Shown here: positions 38,894 through 48,112 of the stretch, piece after piece
Numbering within the stretch: position 1 is the stretch's first letter
How the letters are laid out: every line of letters starts with the position of its first letter
Assembly: GCA_031181145.1 (NCBI GenBank)
Contig: JAPSLB010000004.1
Coordinates: 62,001-126,000, forward strand
Length of the DNA: 64,000 nucleotides
Direction: 5' to 3'
Source of the DNA: Microvirga sp.
Lineage (GTDB): Bacteria > Pseudomonadota > Alphaproteobacteria > Rhizobiales > Beijerinckiaceae
Notes under the pieces: model-generated
Told to the model about the DNA's origin: nothing
Seen by the model: only the letters and a program-made list of their open reading frames with translations
Database searches by the model: none
Position numbers and translations under genes: made by a program

Positions 38894-39873
38894 GGGCGCT
38901 CCGCTCCCTTCGTCACGGCGGGCACGCTGCGCGCGGGTTTCGAAGCGGCAGCCCCTTCGCCGCCGAACACGGATTTCGTAAACTCCGCAATGCCTCCGAG
39001 GGTGCCGGCGAGGCCCGCCGCTTCGATGGGCACGATCACGACCCGCTGGTTGGGGGCGGTGGCGAGGCTGCGGATCGCGTCGATGTATTTCTCCGCCACG
39101 ATGAAGTTGGCGGCCGCGAGATCGCCGCGGGTGATCGCGTCGCTCACCATGCTGGTGGCCCTTGCCTCCGCCTCCGCGAGGCGCTCACGTGCCTCCGCGT
39201 CCCGAAACGCCGCTTCCTTGCGGCCTTCCGCCGAAAGGATTTGGGCCTGCTTCTCGCCTTCTGCCCGCAGGATTTCCGCCTGCCGCAAGCCTTCCGCCTC
39301 CAGCACGGCGGCGCGCTTCTCGCGCTCGGCTTTCATCTGGCGGGCCATGGCACCGGCGAGATCCTGCGGCGGGAGAATGTCCTTGATCTCGACGCGAGTG
39401 ACCTTGGCCCCCCAGGGAGATGCTGCCGCGTCAACCACGCGCAGAAGCCGCTCGTTGATCTCGTCGCGATGGGACAGGAGCTGATCGAGATCCATGGAGC
39501 CGACCACCGTGCGGATGTTGGTCATGGTCAGCACGAGCAGGGCCTGGTTGAGATCCGACACCTCATAGGAGGCGCGCGCCGCATCGAGCACCTGATAGAA
39601 GGCGGCCGCATCGATGGTGACGCCCGCATTGTCCCGGGTGAAGGCCTCCTGGCTCGGAACGTCGAGAACCTGCTCCATGACGTTCACCTTCTTCCCGATC
39701 TGCTCGATATAGGGAATGATCAGGGCGAGGCCCGGCGTGAGCGTGCGCGAATAACGGCCGAAGCGCTCCACCGTATAGGCATACCCTTGCGGCACCGTTC
39801 TCACGCCCATCGCGATCGTCACCACGACGACGAGCACGAGAACGATCACGAAAATATCGAAACCACCCAGCAT
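38890..39873 (-). CDS. SPFH/Band 7 (stomatin-like, QmcA-type) protein
   Basis: Membrane-anchored protein of 327 aa. One hydrophobic helix at about 6-25 (FVIVLVLVVVVTIAMG) is followed by the SPFH domain (PQGYAYTVERFGRYSRTL, then EVSDLNQALLVLTMTNIRTV) and a long Glu/Ala-rich coiled coil at about 175-250. Such proteins oligomerise into membrane microdomain scaffolds and often work with FtsH-type proteases. Start ATG at 39873 has GGGGGAAGGG upstream; extra in-frame sequence to 39927 lies before this site. It overlaps nfeD by 4 nt. Confidence 0.92.
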   Translation of the reverse strand: MLGGFDIFVIVLVLVVVVTIAMGVRTVPQGYAYTVERFGRYSRTLTPGLALIIPYIEQIGKKVNVMEQVLDVPSQEAFTRDNAGVTIDAAAFYQVLDAARASYEVSDLNQALLVLTMTNIRTVVGSMDLDQLLSHRDEINERLLRVVDAAASPWGAKVTRVEIKDILPPQDLAGAMARQMKAEREKRAAVLEAEGLRQAEILRAEGEKQAQILSAEGRKEAAFRDAEARERLAEAEARATSMVSDAITRGDLAAANFIVAEKYIDAIRSLATAPNQRVVIVPIEAAGLAGTLGGIAEFTKSVFGGEGAAASKPARSVPAVTKGAERP

Positions 39874-39933
39874 CCCTTCCCCCAAGCAACGGAGTTGCAA
39901 AGCAGGCAGACTACCCGATGGGAGCAAAAACTC

Positions 39934-40050
39934 CTAGAGCATCGGACCCAGAGGCGGACTCCACTTTTGGGCCCATCCGATGATCCGTCTTTCAAGCAGC
40001 GCATCGTCGTGTGCGAAAAACCGGGTCCACTTTTTCGCACGAGGCGCTAG
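39934..40050 (-). repeat. CTAG-bounded intergenic repeat, copy 3 (diverged)
   Basis: 117 nt bounded by CTAG at 39934-39937 and 40047-40050. Module A (AGCATCGGACCC, AAGTGG-type core in reverse, CCATCCGATG) precedes module B (GCGCATCG, then AAAACCGGGTCCACTTTTTCGC, GAGGCGCT). It has the same two modules as 11217-11352 in opposite orientation but is clearly diverged. It fills most of the 229-nt gap between the SPFH and AlaX genes. Confidence 0.8.
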
Positions 40051-40102
40051 AGGGTGCCTCCCAAGCTGCTATTCTGCACCTACCATCACTGAAAAACACA
40101 CC

Positions 40103-40819
40103 ATGCCGCGTTATTTTTGCCAGGATCATCCTGATCAGCTCGAACTCAAGACGCTCGTGCTCGATGCACGTCCCGGCGCAGTTCTGCTGGCTCGGTCGCC
40201 TTTCTTTCCGGGCGGAGGGGGACAGGTGGCCGATAAGGGTTTTCTCGAATGGTCAGGCGGCGTGCTGAGCGTCGAGAGGATCGAGCCCGATCCGCGTGGG
40301 CTCTGGCATGTATTTGCCGAGCCCATCACCGTTCAGGGAATGGTGCTGGCCAAAGTCGATCCGGAATTTCGGCGGCTCATGTGCGAATTGCACACGTTGG
40401 CGCACGTGCTCAACAGCATCGTCTATCGGGATTTCGGCGGCGCGCTGCTGACGGGCGCGCAGCTGGCGGCGGACGGCACCTTCCGGGTCGATTTCGATAT
40501 GCCGGGAATACACCCGGACTGGCTGCGGTCCCTGGACGGACCCATCAATGACGTCATCCGTCAAGACCTTGCGATCCGCACCTTCTACATGCCTTGGGCG
40601 GAAGCCGAGACGGAGGCGGGCATGTTCCGCAGCAAATCCGTCTCGCCTCCGCCGCAGGAGGATGGATCGGTGCGGATCGTAGAGATCGCTGGCCTCGACC
40701 GTCAGGCCTGCGGCGGGACGCACCTGACCTCCACTGGCCTGGCCCGTCCCGTTCGGATTCTGAAGGTCGACAACAAAGGAAAACAGAACCGGCGCATCCG
40801 CGTCGGCTTTGCCGATTGA
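40103..40819 (+). CDS. Alanyl-tRNA editing protein (AlaX-like)
   Basis: Stand-alone tRNA-editing hydrolase of 238 aa, related to the editing domain of AlaRS, that probably clears mischarged Ser-tRNA(Ala) or Gly-tRNA(Ala). The zinc motifs are present: HxxxH in ELHTLAHVLNSIVYR near 96-110 and CGGTH near 213-217, after the PFFPGGGGQVADKG loop near 34-47. Start ATG at 40103 fits the family; the extension to 39980 is repeat DNA. Its stop codon directly abuts the stop of the convergent hemH gene. Confidence 0.88.
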   Translation: MPRYFCQDHPDQLELKTLVLDARPGAVLLARSPFFPGGGGQVADKGFLEWSGGVLSVERIEPDPRGLWHVFAEPITVQGMVLAKVDPEFRRLMCELHTLAHVLNSIVYRDFGGALLTGAQLAADGTFRVDFDMPGIHPDWLRSLDGPINDVIRQDLAIRTFYMPWAEAETEAGMFRSKSVSPPPQEDGSVRIVEIAGLDRQACGGTHLTSTGLARPVRILKVDNKGKQNRRIRVGFAD

Positions 40820-41881
40820 TCAGATCCAGCCCTGGAGCTCGCGCTCCACGATGTGGTTGATCACGCGCATGCCCTCGGGGCCGTCGTTGAGACACGGCAG
40901 ATAGGCGAATTCCTCGCCACCGTTGTGCATGAAGATCTCCCGGTTCTCGCCGTTGAGTTCCTCCAAGGTCTCCAGGCAATCGGCGGAGAAGCCGGGCGCA
41001 ACGATGGCCATGCGCTTCACGCCGCTTCTGGCCAGGGCTTCCACCGTCTTGTCCGTGTAGGGCTGAAGCCACTCCGCTTTGCCGAAACGCGACTGGAAGC
41101 TCATGCGGAACTTGTCCGCGGGCCAGCCGAAGGCTTCGCGCATGAGGCGCCAGGTCTTCGCGCAGTGGCAATGATAGGGATCGCCCTTGAGCAGATATTC
41201 CTTCGGCACGCCGTGGAACGAGACGAGGATCACCTCCGGCTCGAATGTGAGCTTGGCGAGTTCCTGCCTCATCGAAGCGACGACGGATGCGATGTAGACC
41301 GGATCGTCATGATAGGGCGGTGAAACGCGCACCGTCGGCTGCCAGCGCATGTCCATGAGGGCGCGGAAGGCCTGATCGCAGGCCGTGGCAGAGGTTGCGG
41401 CCGCATATTGCGGATAGAGCGGCACGAGCAGGATGCGGTCGCAGCCCTGATCGAGGAGCGCCTGGATCCGCTCGCGCACCTCGGGCTTGCCGTAACGCAT
41501 CGCCCAATCGACGGTGATCCTGTCGCCGGCAATGCTCTTCAGATGCGCGGCGACCTTCTCGGCCTGGTTGCGGGTGATGGTTTTCAGCGGACCCTCGTCG
41601 AGCTCGTTGTTCCAGATCGAGGCGTAGTCGCGGCCCTTCGCACTGGGACGCTTGGTGAGGATGATCAGGTTGAGGATCGGCCACCAGAGCAGGCGCGGCG
41701 TCTCGATCACGCGGCGGTCGGAGAGAAATTCCTTCAGGTAGCGCCGCATAGGCCAATAGGTGGTGCCCTCCGGCGTTCCGAGATTCATCAGAAGCACGCC
41801 GATCCGCCCCGCCTTTACGGGCGGATGATCCACCGGGCGTACGCCCTGGCTGGTTTCGGTCGTGCTTACACGTTCATTCAT
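40820..41881 (-). CDS. hemH: Ferrochelatase
   Basis: Last enzyme of protoheme synthesis, 353 aa: inserts Fe(II) into protoporphyrin IX. Markers: LLMNLGTPEGTTYWPMRRYL near 30-49, LVPLYPQYAAATSATACDQA, the catalytic-type His in LVSFHGVPKEYLLKGDPYHC near 218-237, and FQSRFGKAEWLQPYTD. The Cys-rich DPYHCHCAKT pattern is typical of proteobacterial HemH. Start ATG at 41881 with AAGGGG upstream. A 10-bp hairpin (41900-41924) lies in its leader. It ends exactly where the convergent AlaX gene ends. Confidence 0.96.
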   Translation of the reverse strand: MNERVSTTETSQGVRPVDHPPVKAGRIGVLLMNLGTPEGTTYWPMRRYLKEFLSDRRVIETPRLLWWPILNLIILTKRPSAKGRDYASIWNNELDEGPLKTITRNQAEKVAAHLKSIAGDRITVDWAMRYGKPEVRERIQALLDQGCDRILLVPLYPQYAAATSATACDQAFRALMDMRWQPTVRVSPPYHDDPVYIASVVASMRQELAKLTFEPEVILVSFHGVPKEYLLKGDPYHCHCAKTWRLMREAFGWPADKFRMSFQSRFGKAEWLQPYTDKTVEALARSGVKRMAIVAPGFSADCLETLEELNGENREIFMHNGGEEFAYLPCLNDGPEGMRVINHIVERELQGWI

Positions 41882-41899
41882 GGATCGAAGCCCCTTGGC

Positions 41900-41924
41900 A
41901 GCGGGATCCGGGGCGGATCCCGCT
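41900..41924 (-). other. Hairpin in the hemH leader
   Basis: Perfect 10-bp stem AGCGGGATCC (41900-41909) / GGATCCCGCT (41915-41924) with a 5-nt loop, 19 nt before the hemH start. No T-run, so it is not a standard terminator of the upstream kinase gene. Role unknown. Confidence 0.4.
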
Positions 41925-42004
41925 CGGAATGGGCCCTAGATAGTGGCTTTCACCCCTTTACGCCAATGCGTTCTGTTTCACTTTGACGTGGGACAAGACC
42001 GCGC

Positions 42005-44272
42005 TCAGATCGGCGGGCTCAGGTTCGCCGTGGCCCTGAGCGGCGCATCGATGGCGACGTGCAAACCGGCCGGGTCGTATTCGACCTCGACCTTGGCGTT
42101 GAGCTGCGTCGTCAGAACGCGGTGCAGCAGGCGCGAGCCGAAGCCCTGCCGCTCCGGCTGGGAGACGCTGGGCCCGCCCCGCTCCTGCCAAGTCATGGTG
42201 AGGCGCTTCCCGCCGTCATCCTCGATCACGTCCCATATTACGGAAACTTTGCCGTTGCGCACGGAAAGAGCCCCGTATTTCGCGGCATTCGTCGTCAGCT
42301 CGTGAATGGCCATGCCGATGGGAACGGCAATCTCGGACGGCAGCTCCACCGCGGGGCCGTGCAGTGTGACCCGCTCGCCTCTCGCATCGTTATAGGGCTT
42401 CAGCTCCTTCTCCAGGATATCCCTCAGGGGCGCGGTCTGCCACAGCGCCTCGGTCAGCAGGGAATGAGTGTTGGCGAGGGAGACGATTCGCCCCACGAAG
42501 GCCTTGTAGAAGTCGTCGATGCTCGAGGTCGAGCGTGCCGTGGCGCCCACAACCGCCTGCACGGTCGCGAGGGTGTTCTTCACCCGGTGGTGCAGCTCGC
42601 GGATCAGGAAGGATTGCTGGTTCTGCGCCTGCTTGCGCTCCTCGATCTCGTGCTGCGCCTCGCTGTAGAGGCGTCCGTTCTCGAGCGCGATGGCCGCTTG
42701 CGCGGCAAGGCCCGTCACGAGGCGCTCGGCACGCTCCGTGAACGCCCCCGCCCGCTCATGCGCAAAGAGGAGCAATCCTTGGATCTGCCCGTTCCGGGAG
42801 GAGATCGGAACAGCCATGATGCTGCGCGCCCTGGCCCCGTCCGGAGAGGCCCCCCCGCCGCTCGGCGCTCCGAATTCCGGATCGTCGGCGATGTCGTCGA
42901 ACCGCAGGAGCCGGGCCTGTTCGAAGACGGCACGGCATATCTTGCCGCTGGGGAGCTTCGTGAAGGCCGTGCGGGCCCCTCCTGACGTGTAGAGACCATA
43001 ATCCTCGGTCCGCGCCTCGTCCCTGGAGGCATCTCCACGGTTGGAGAAATAGGCGCCGGCCTGCGCGCCGGTGAGAAGCACCGCCGCCTCGACCACGTTC
43101 TCGACGAGACGATCCAGGTCGAGTTCGGCCGCAAGCGCCCGGCCTGTCCGATTGAGCACCTCGAGCGCCGCCGTTTCGGCCTGCAATTCGCTGGTGCGGA
43201 GAGCGACTTCCTTTTGCAGGAAGGCCTCGTTGGCGGCCTGCTCTCTGAACTGCTGGGACGCCAGGGAGGTGAGCGCGGCCAGGGCCAGAAGGGCGATCAG
43301 CGCGAAGGCGCCGTAGAGCTTCATCTGGACGGTCCAGGGCACCCAATAGGCGTCGTCGGGGATGCTGACATTGACGTAGAGCGGCCTATCGCCGACCTGG
43401 CGATAGGCGCCGGTCCTCTCCTCGCCGTTGCTGAGAAAGCGATACATTCCGGCGGCGCGGCTCCGCTTGATCGCTTCATCAAGAGCCGCCTTGTCGATGG
43501 GAGCGAACGACAGGCCGTCAGGCGGCAGGGGCAGTTGCGCGATGACACCGCCGTCGGCGGCGCGCAGCAGCGTGATACGGTTTCCCTTCGGCAGGCGCAG
43601 CTTGCCCCAATAGGCTTCGAAATAGGACAGCGCAACGGTAGCCGAGACGATGCCTCGGAAGGTATTGTTCGGACCATTGAGACGGCGGCTGATCATGAAA
43701 GTCGGCTGTTTGGTGATCCGGCCGATGATCGGCTCCCCGACAAAAAGCCCCTGGTTCGGCTGGATCTGCGCCTTGAAGGCATCCCTGTCCGACACGTTCG
43801 CGGCCGGAGCCGGAAACCGCGCCGTGGTCATCCGGAGCCGTCCCGTCGAGTCGCTGAGCCAGAGATTGTCGAAATAAGGCAGCGTTTCCTTGACTTCCTT
43901 GATGTGCTCCCAAGACGGCTTCGAGGTCTCGATCTGATCCCAGTCTCCACCCTCGAACTGCATGGCCAGCTGCCTGAGGGTCAGATCGGTGACCTCAAGG
44001 AGGCGGGCTGTGTGGTCCGCCAGGAAAAAGGCGCTGCTGGCGATGTCCGCTTCGTGGCGCTGGATCAGGCGGCTGCGCTGCTCCCAGGCGATGTAGCCGA
44101 AGGTGAGGAGGATGAAGGCAACGCCGAAAAGCCCCATGATCAGAGTCAAGCGGCCCCGTACCAACCGTTGGCGGCGGCGTTTGACGGACAGGCTTGAATG
44201 CTCCGGTCGCGGTGAAAACTGCAATGAAACTGGTCGTGTTGGTGCTGCGATTCGCGTCAGGCGGGCCAACAT
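42005..44272 (-). CDS. HWE-type sensor histidine kinase with periplasmic sensor and GAF domain
   Basis: Membrane kinase of 755 aa. TM1 at about 43-62 and TM2 at about 316-338 enclose a periplasmic Cache/PDC-like sensor. A coiled segment and a GAF domain (about 385-525) precede the H-box with the phospho-acceptor His near 560 (RELHHRVKNTLATVQAVVG). The ATPase has the HWE features: AIHELTTNAAKYGALS near 655 and the Trp-x-Glu in TWQERGGP near 699. No response regulator is encoded next to it, so the output partner is unknown; HWE kinases often serve the general stress response or light sensing. Start ATG at 44272. Confidence 0.9.
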   Translation of the reverse strand: MLARLTRIAAPTRPVSLQFSPRPEHSSLSVKRRRQRLVRGRLTLIMGLFGVAFILLTFGYIAWEQRSRLIQRHEADIASSAFFLADHTARLLEVTDLTLRQLAMQFEGGDWDQIETSKPSWEHIKEVKETLPYFDNLWLSDSTGRLRMTTARFPAPAANVSDRDAFKAQIQPNQGLFVGEPIIGRITKQPTFMISRRLNGPNNTFRGIVSATVALSYFEAYWGKLRLPKGNRITLLRAADGGVIAQLPLPPDGLSFAPIDKAALDEAIKRSRAAGMYRFLSNGEERTGAYRQVGDRPLYVNVSIPDDAYWVPWTVQMKLYGAFALIALLALAALTSLASQQFREQAANEAFLQKEVALRTSELQAETAALEVLNRTGRALAAELDLDRLVENVVEAAVLLTGAQAGAYFSNRGDASRDEARTEDYGLYTSGGARTAFTKLPSGKICRAVFEQARLLRFDDIADDPEFGAPSGGGASPDGARARSIMAVPISSRNGQIQGLLLFAHERAGAFTERAERLVTGLAAQAAIALENGRLYSEAQHEIEERKQAQNQQSFLIRELHHRVKNTLATVQAVVGATARSTSSIDDFYKAFVGRIVSLANTHSLLTEALWQTAPLRDILEKELKPYNDARGERVTLHGPAVELPSEIAVPIGMAIHELTTNAAKYGALSVRNGKVSVIWDVIEDDGGKRLTMTWQERGGPSVSQPERQGFGSRLLHRVLTTQLNAKVEVEYDPAGLHVAIDAPLRATANLSPPI

Positions 44273-44323
44273 GGCACAGCATCGGCGCGAGATGGAGAGG
44301 TAAATTATAGGTCCCTCCCCCTT

Positions 44324-44357
44324 GAAAAAGAAACGCCGGGGCCCCTTTGAGGCCCCG
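44324..44357 (-). terminator. Rho-independent terminator after the 5'-nucleotidase gene
   Basis: On the minus strand CGGGGCC/GGCCCCG (44357-44351 with 44343-44337) forms a 7-bp stem, followed by GGCGTTTCTTTTTC. It lies 25 nt past the nucleotidase stop. The T-rich tail supports intrinsic termination. Confidence 0.85.
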
Positions 44358-44381
44358 ACATGTGATGACCCGCACCTCGGA

Positions 44382-45893
44382 TCAGCGAAGGACGATGCGT
44401 CCCTCGACCTTGGGCGCGACCTTTCCGGCCTTGGCCACGTAATCGATCACCTGGCTCGCCATGAGCTGGCTGGCCGACACGTCGATGAGGGACTTGGCAT
44501 CGACGAAGGCGCGGTAGCCGTCGCCCCCGCGGGCCATGAAGTCGTTGGTGGCGAGCTTGTAGGTCTTGGCCGGATCGAGCGGCTCGCCGTTGATCCTCAC
44601 CGACTTCACGCGGCTGCCCACCGGCTCCTTCAAATCGACCTCGGCCACGATGCCGGAGACCTGAGGGAAGCGGCCGCCGAGTTCGCGCACCTGGCTCACG
44701 CCGTTCTCCAGCGCCGCCTTGATCTGCTCGCCCTTCACCTCAAGGAGCACCGTGGTATTGCCGAAGGGCATTTCGGCCAGGATGTCGCGCCGGGTCAGCA
44801 TCTGCCCGGCCTCATACTGCTTGTCCGCCCGGATACCGCCGCCATTGGTGATCGCCACATCGGCTCCGACGGAGCTTTTAAGCGCATCGGCGATCAGGTT
44901 CCCGATGGCGGCCTCGCCGCCCCGCACCGTGGCGCGACGGCTGTCGAGGGGCGTCTCCGTGACGCCGATCTCCACGTCGAGTTCCTTGGAGAGCTTGTCC
45001 TCGTAGCCCTTCACCACGGCCTCGATCTCCGGGTCGGGCTTCACACCGGCGCTGTCGACGATCCGGAAATTGGGCGTCCAGGAAACGCTGGTCTTGCCGT
45101 CCTTGGTGGTTTTGGTGACGGCCAGCTCGACCACGTTGATGTAGTTGCCCTGAGATTCCGACTCCGACAGAACCACCTTGCCGTCGTAGAAGGCGAGAAG
45201 GTGCTCGTCATGGCCGCCGATGATCACGTCGACCCCGGCGGAGCGGGCGACGATCATGTCCACTTCGAGCGGCGTGTGGGCGAGGGCGACCACAATATCG
45301 ACGCCCTTCTCCCGCAACTCCTTGGCCTTGGTGCGGGCCGTGTCGATGGTGGAGGCGAACTTGATGTCGCCAGGGCTCGACGCGATGGGCGTATCCTCGG
45401 TGGTGAGGCCGAAGAAGCCGACCTTGACCCCCTGCACCTCGACCATCTTGTCGGCCTTGGTGTTCTCAGGCAGGCCGTTGCCGTCGATGATGTTGGTGGC
45501 CAGAACGTCGAATCTGGCCTCTTTCATGCGGGCGCGGAAGGCATCGGGGCCGAGGTCGAATTCGTGGTTGCCGGGCACCATCGCATCGACGCCCATGCGG
45601 TTCAGGATGTCGATGATGTGCGCGCCCTTGTCGAAGCCCGACAGCAGCGAAGGAGAGATGGTGTCGCCCGCGTGGACGAAGAAGGCGTTGCCCTTTGCCT
45701 TCTCCTCCTTGACCACGGCTGCCAGCCGGGCGAAGCCGCCACGGCCCTTCTCGGCGCTCATGCGGTCGATGTCGTTGGTCTGGACGAAACGCAAGGTCAC
45801 GGTGTCCTGCGCCAGGGCGGCGCCGGACAGGAGCAGGGACAGCCCCAGTAAACCGGCGCGCAGGGCAGCGGAGGGTCGGCTAGTCAGTATCAT
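44382..45893 (-). CDS. Periplasmic bifunctional UDP-sugar hydrolase/5'-nucleotidase (UshA-type)
   Basis: Exported enzyme of 503 aa, signal peptide about 1-28 (SLLLSGAALA, then QDTVTL). The N-terminal metallophosphatase domain has VQTNDIDRM in place of the usual DxHG, then FVHAGDTISPSLLSG, MVPGNHEFD and AHTPLEVDMIVARSAGVDVI with GGHDEH. The C-terminal nucleotide-binding domain has ITNGGGIRA and the late TNDFMARGGDGY. It probably strips phosphate from extracellular nucleotides to supply nucleosides and phosphate. The His of the first metal motif is absent (NDID), which may affect metal binding. Start ATG at 45893 with GAGGA upstream. Confidence 0.9.
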   Translation of the reverse strand: MILTSRPSAALRAGLLGLSLLLSGAALAQDTVTLRFVQTNDIDRMSAEKGRGGFARLAAVVKEEKAKGNAFFVHAGDTISPSLLSGFDKGAHIIDILNRMGVDAMVPGNHEFDLGPDAFRARMKEARFDVLATNIIDGNGLPENTKADKMVEVQGVKVGFFGLTTEDTPIASSPGDIKFASTIDTARTKAKELREKGVDIVVALAHTPLEVDMIVARSAGVDVIIGGHDEHLLAFYDGKVVLSESESQGNYINVVELAVTKTTKDGKTSVSWTPNFRIVDSAGVKPDPEIEAVVKGYEDKLSKELDVEIGVTETPLDSRRATVRGGEAAIGNLIADALKSSVGADVAITNGGGIRADKQYEAGQMLTRRDILAEMPFGNTTVLLEVKGEQIKAALENGVSQVRELGGRFPQVSGIVAEVDLKEPVGSRVKSVRINGEPLDPAKTYKLATNDFMARGGDGYRAFVDAKSLIDVSASQLMASQVIDYVAKAGKVAPKVEGRIVLR

Positions 45894-46091
45894 CGCGGGT
45901 CCTCGTATCGGGCGGCGCCCATGGCAGACGGCCGGGGAGCCTAGACCGGAAGCGTGTCACAGAAGCAACAACCTGTCGATGACCTCCGCGCCTCGACGGC
46001 GGGCACGGGGTGATGCCATTTTCATCGATGTCGGCTAAAGACCCTTCGACACGTCGCGCATGCGTTCCCCTTCCTTAAAGGCCCGGCTTCC

Positions 46092-46799
46092 ATGACTGGT
46101 CCCATCAGCCAAGCCCTTGCAGAGTTCCGCCGCAACAAACAGGCCGCCTCCTGGCTGAGGCTTCCCTTCTTTCAGGATGGCAGCGCCGACCGGGTCGCCG
46201 CAAAGGTCGATGCCGTGATCGCCGGCGGCGGCCACGTGCTTCCGCCGCCCGAGGCGGTCTTCACGAGCATCATGCTGACCCCCTTCGACAAGGTCAAGGT
46301 CGTCGTCCTCGGCCAGGATCCCTATCCCTCCCCGGGGGATTCCCATGGCCTCGCATTCTCCTATCGCGGCTCGCGGCGGCTGCCCGCCTCGTTGCGCACG
46401 ATCCTCGCCGAGATGTCGGCGGATCTGGACGTTCCCATGCCGAAATCCGGCGACCTGACGAAATGGGCGAAGCAAGGTGTGCTGCTCATCAACACGGCAC
46501 TGACGGTCGAGGCAGGGAAGTCAGGAGCACATATGAAGTTCGGCTGGTCGGACCTGGTCGATCAGGCCGTCGCCGCCGTTTCCGAGCAACGGCCCGCCGT
46601 CGCGTTCCTGCTCTGGGGTGGGCCTGCCCGCAAACGCGCCGCGCTCATCGACAGCGGGAAGCACCTCGTGATCGAATCGGGCCACCCCTCGCCCCTCAAC
46701 CGCCTCAACGACTTCAAGGGGACCCGGCCCTTCAGCCGCGCCAACGAGTGGCTGGTCGAGAAGGGCCTGGAGCCCATCGACTGGCGGCTCGATACCTGA
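46092..46799 (+). CDS. ung: Uracil-DNA glycosylase
   Basis: Base-excision repair enzyme of 235 aa, family 1. The catalytic water-activating loop GQDPYPSPGDSHGLAFS is near 74-90, GVLLINTALTVEAG near 129-142, and the minor-groove loop SGHPSPLN near 197-204. All key residues are present. Start ATG at 46092 with AAGG upstream. It precedes tyrB by about 100 nt on the same strand. The 198-nt gap before it, shared with the divergent nucleotidase, shows no further feature. Confidence 0.96.
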   Translation: MTGPISQALAEFRRNKQAASWLRLPFFQDGSADRVAAKVDAVIAGGGHVLPPPEAVFTSIMLTPFDKVKVVVLGQDPYPSPGDSHGLAFSYRGSRRLPASLRTILAEMSADLDVPMPKSGDLTKWAKQGVLLINTALTVEAGKSGAHMKFGWSDLVDQAVAAVSEQRPAVAFLLWGGPARKRAALIDSGKHLVIESGHPSPLNRLNDFKGTRPFSRANEWLVEKGLEPIDWRLDT

Positions 46800-46897
46800 C
46801 CATCCCTGATGGTGCGGCAGCAGCAAGAACCTTGTCGCGGCCCTTGTCGGGGAGTAGGTCTCTCGCGGAATATGACCGCGTGACCTTGGAGATCAGC

Positions 46898-48097
46898 ATG
46901 GCGGAATCCCTGTTTGGACATGTCGAACCCTTCGCGGGCGACCCGATCCTGTCTCTCAACGACAGCTTCAAGGCTGATCCCCGCGCCGAGAAGGTGAATC
47001 TCAGCATCGGCGTTTACACGGACGAGAAGGGCCGCATCCCGGTGCTCGGCTCCGTCAGGGCCGCCTATGAGCGGATCGGCTTCGCGGAGCGGCCCTATCT
47101 CCCCATGGACGGCCATGCCGGCTACCGAGAGGGCGTGCAGAAGCTGGTCTTCGGCGCCAACCACCCCGCCCTCGCGGCCAGGTGCGTCGCGACGATTCAG
47201 ACCATCGGCGGCACGGGCGCCGTCGGCATCGCGGCCGACTTCCTGGCCAAGCACGTTCCGGGCCGGACCGTTCTCGTCAGCGATCCGACTTGGGAGAACC
47301 ATCACGGCCTGTTCCAGCGGGCAGGTTTCAAGACCACGACCTACCCCTATTGGGACCGCGCCAACCGGTCCGTCGATTTCGCCGGCATGGTCGAGGCGCT
47401 CGAATCCGCCGAGGCGGGCTCCATCGTGGTGATCCAGCCCGTCTGCCACAACCCGACCGGCGTCGACCTGAGCGAGGAGCAGCAGGCCGCGGTTTCAGAC
47501 GTGCTCGTCGCCAAAGGTCATATCGCGGTCTTCGACATGGCCTATCAAGGCTTCGGCACCGGCGTCGAGGCGGACGCCGCCTTCGTGCGCCGCTATGCGG
47601 AGCGCGCCAGCTGCCTCGTGGCCAATTCCTTCTCGAAGAACCTCTCGCTCTACGGCGAGCGCTGCGGAGGCCTGAGCGTCGTCTGCCGCGATGCGGACGA
47701 GGCCGAGCGCGTGCTGGGTCAGCTGAAGCTCGCCGTGCGCCGCAGCTATTCGAGCCCGCCGATGACGGGCGGCCTTCTCGTCGCCGCCGTGCTCGGCGAC
47801 GACGAACTGCGTGCCCAGTGGACCCGCGAAGTCGACGAGATGCGCACCCGCATGGACGCCATGCGCAAGCTCCTCGCCGAGCGCATCCGCGCCCTTTCGA
47901 ACGGGGTGGACGTGGATTTCCTGCTGAGCCAGCGCGGCATGTTCAGCTTCACGGGCCTGAGCGAGCAACGGGTCCGCGACATGCGCGAGAAGGACGGCGT
48001 CTATCTCGTGGGATCGGGCCGCATGTGCGTGGCGGGTCTCAACGAGGAAAACGTGCCGAAGGTCGCCGAGAGCTTCGTCGCGGCAAGCCAGGCTTAA
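46898..48097 (+). CDS. tyrB: Aromatic amino acid aminotransferase
   Basis: PLP enzyme of 399 aa, fold type I, class Ib, close to E. coli TyrB/AspC. It transfers amino groups between Tyr, Phe or Asp and 2-oxoglutarate. Motifs: FAGDPILSLNDSFKADPRAE at 12-31, QTIGGTGAVGIAADF, VSDPTWENHHGLF, CHNPTGVDL, AYQGFGTG, the PLP-lysine motif NSFSKNLSLYGER near 243-255 and SGRMCVAGLNEENV at the end. Start ATG at 46898 has GGAG 8 nt upstream. It is convergent with the indolepyruvate oxidoreductase gene, which acts on the same kind of keto acids. Confidence 0.93.
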   Translation: MAESLFGHVEPFAGDPILSLNDSFKADPRAEKVNLSIGVYTDEKGRIPVLGSVRAAYERIGFAERPYLPMDGHAGYREGVQKLVFGANHPALAARCVATIQTIGGTGAVGIAADFLAKHVPGRTVLVSDPTWENHHGLFQRAGFKTTTYPYWDRANRSVDFAGMVEALESAEAGSIVVIQPVCHNPTGVDLSEEQQAAVSDVLVAKGHIAVFDMAYQGFGTGVEADAAFVRRYAERASCLVANSFSKNLSLYGERCGGLSVVCRDADEAERVLGQLKLAVRRSYSSPPMTGGLLVAAVLGDDELRAQWTREVDEMRTRMDAMRKLLAERIRALSNGVDVDFLLSQRGMFSFTGLSEQRVRDMREKDGVYLVGSGRMCVAGLNEENVPKVAESFVAASQA

Positions 48098-48112
48098 GGC
48101 TTATCGAACTTC

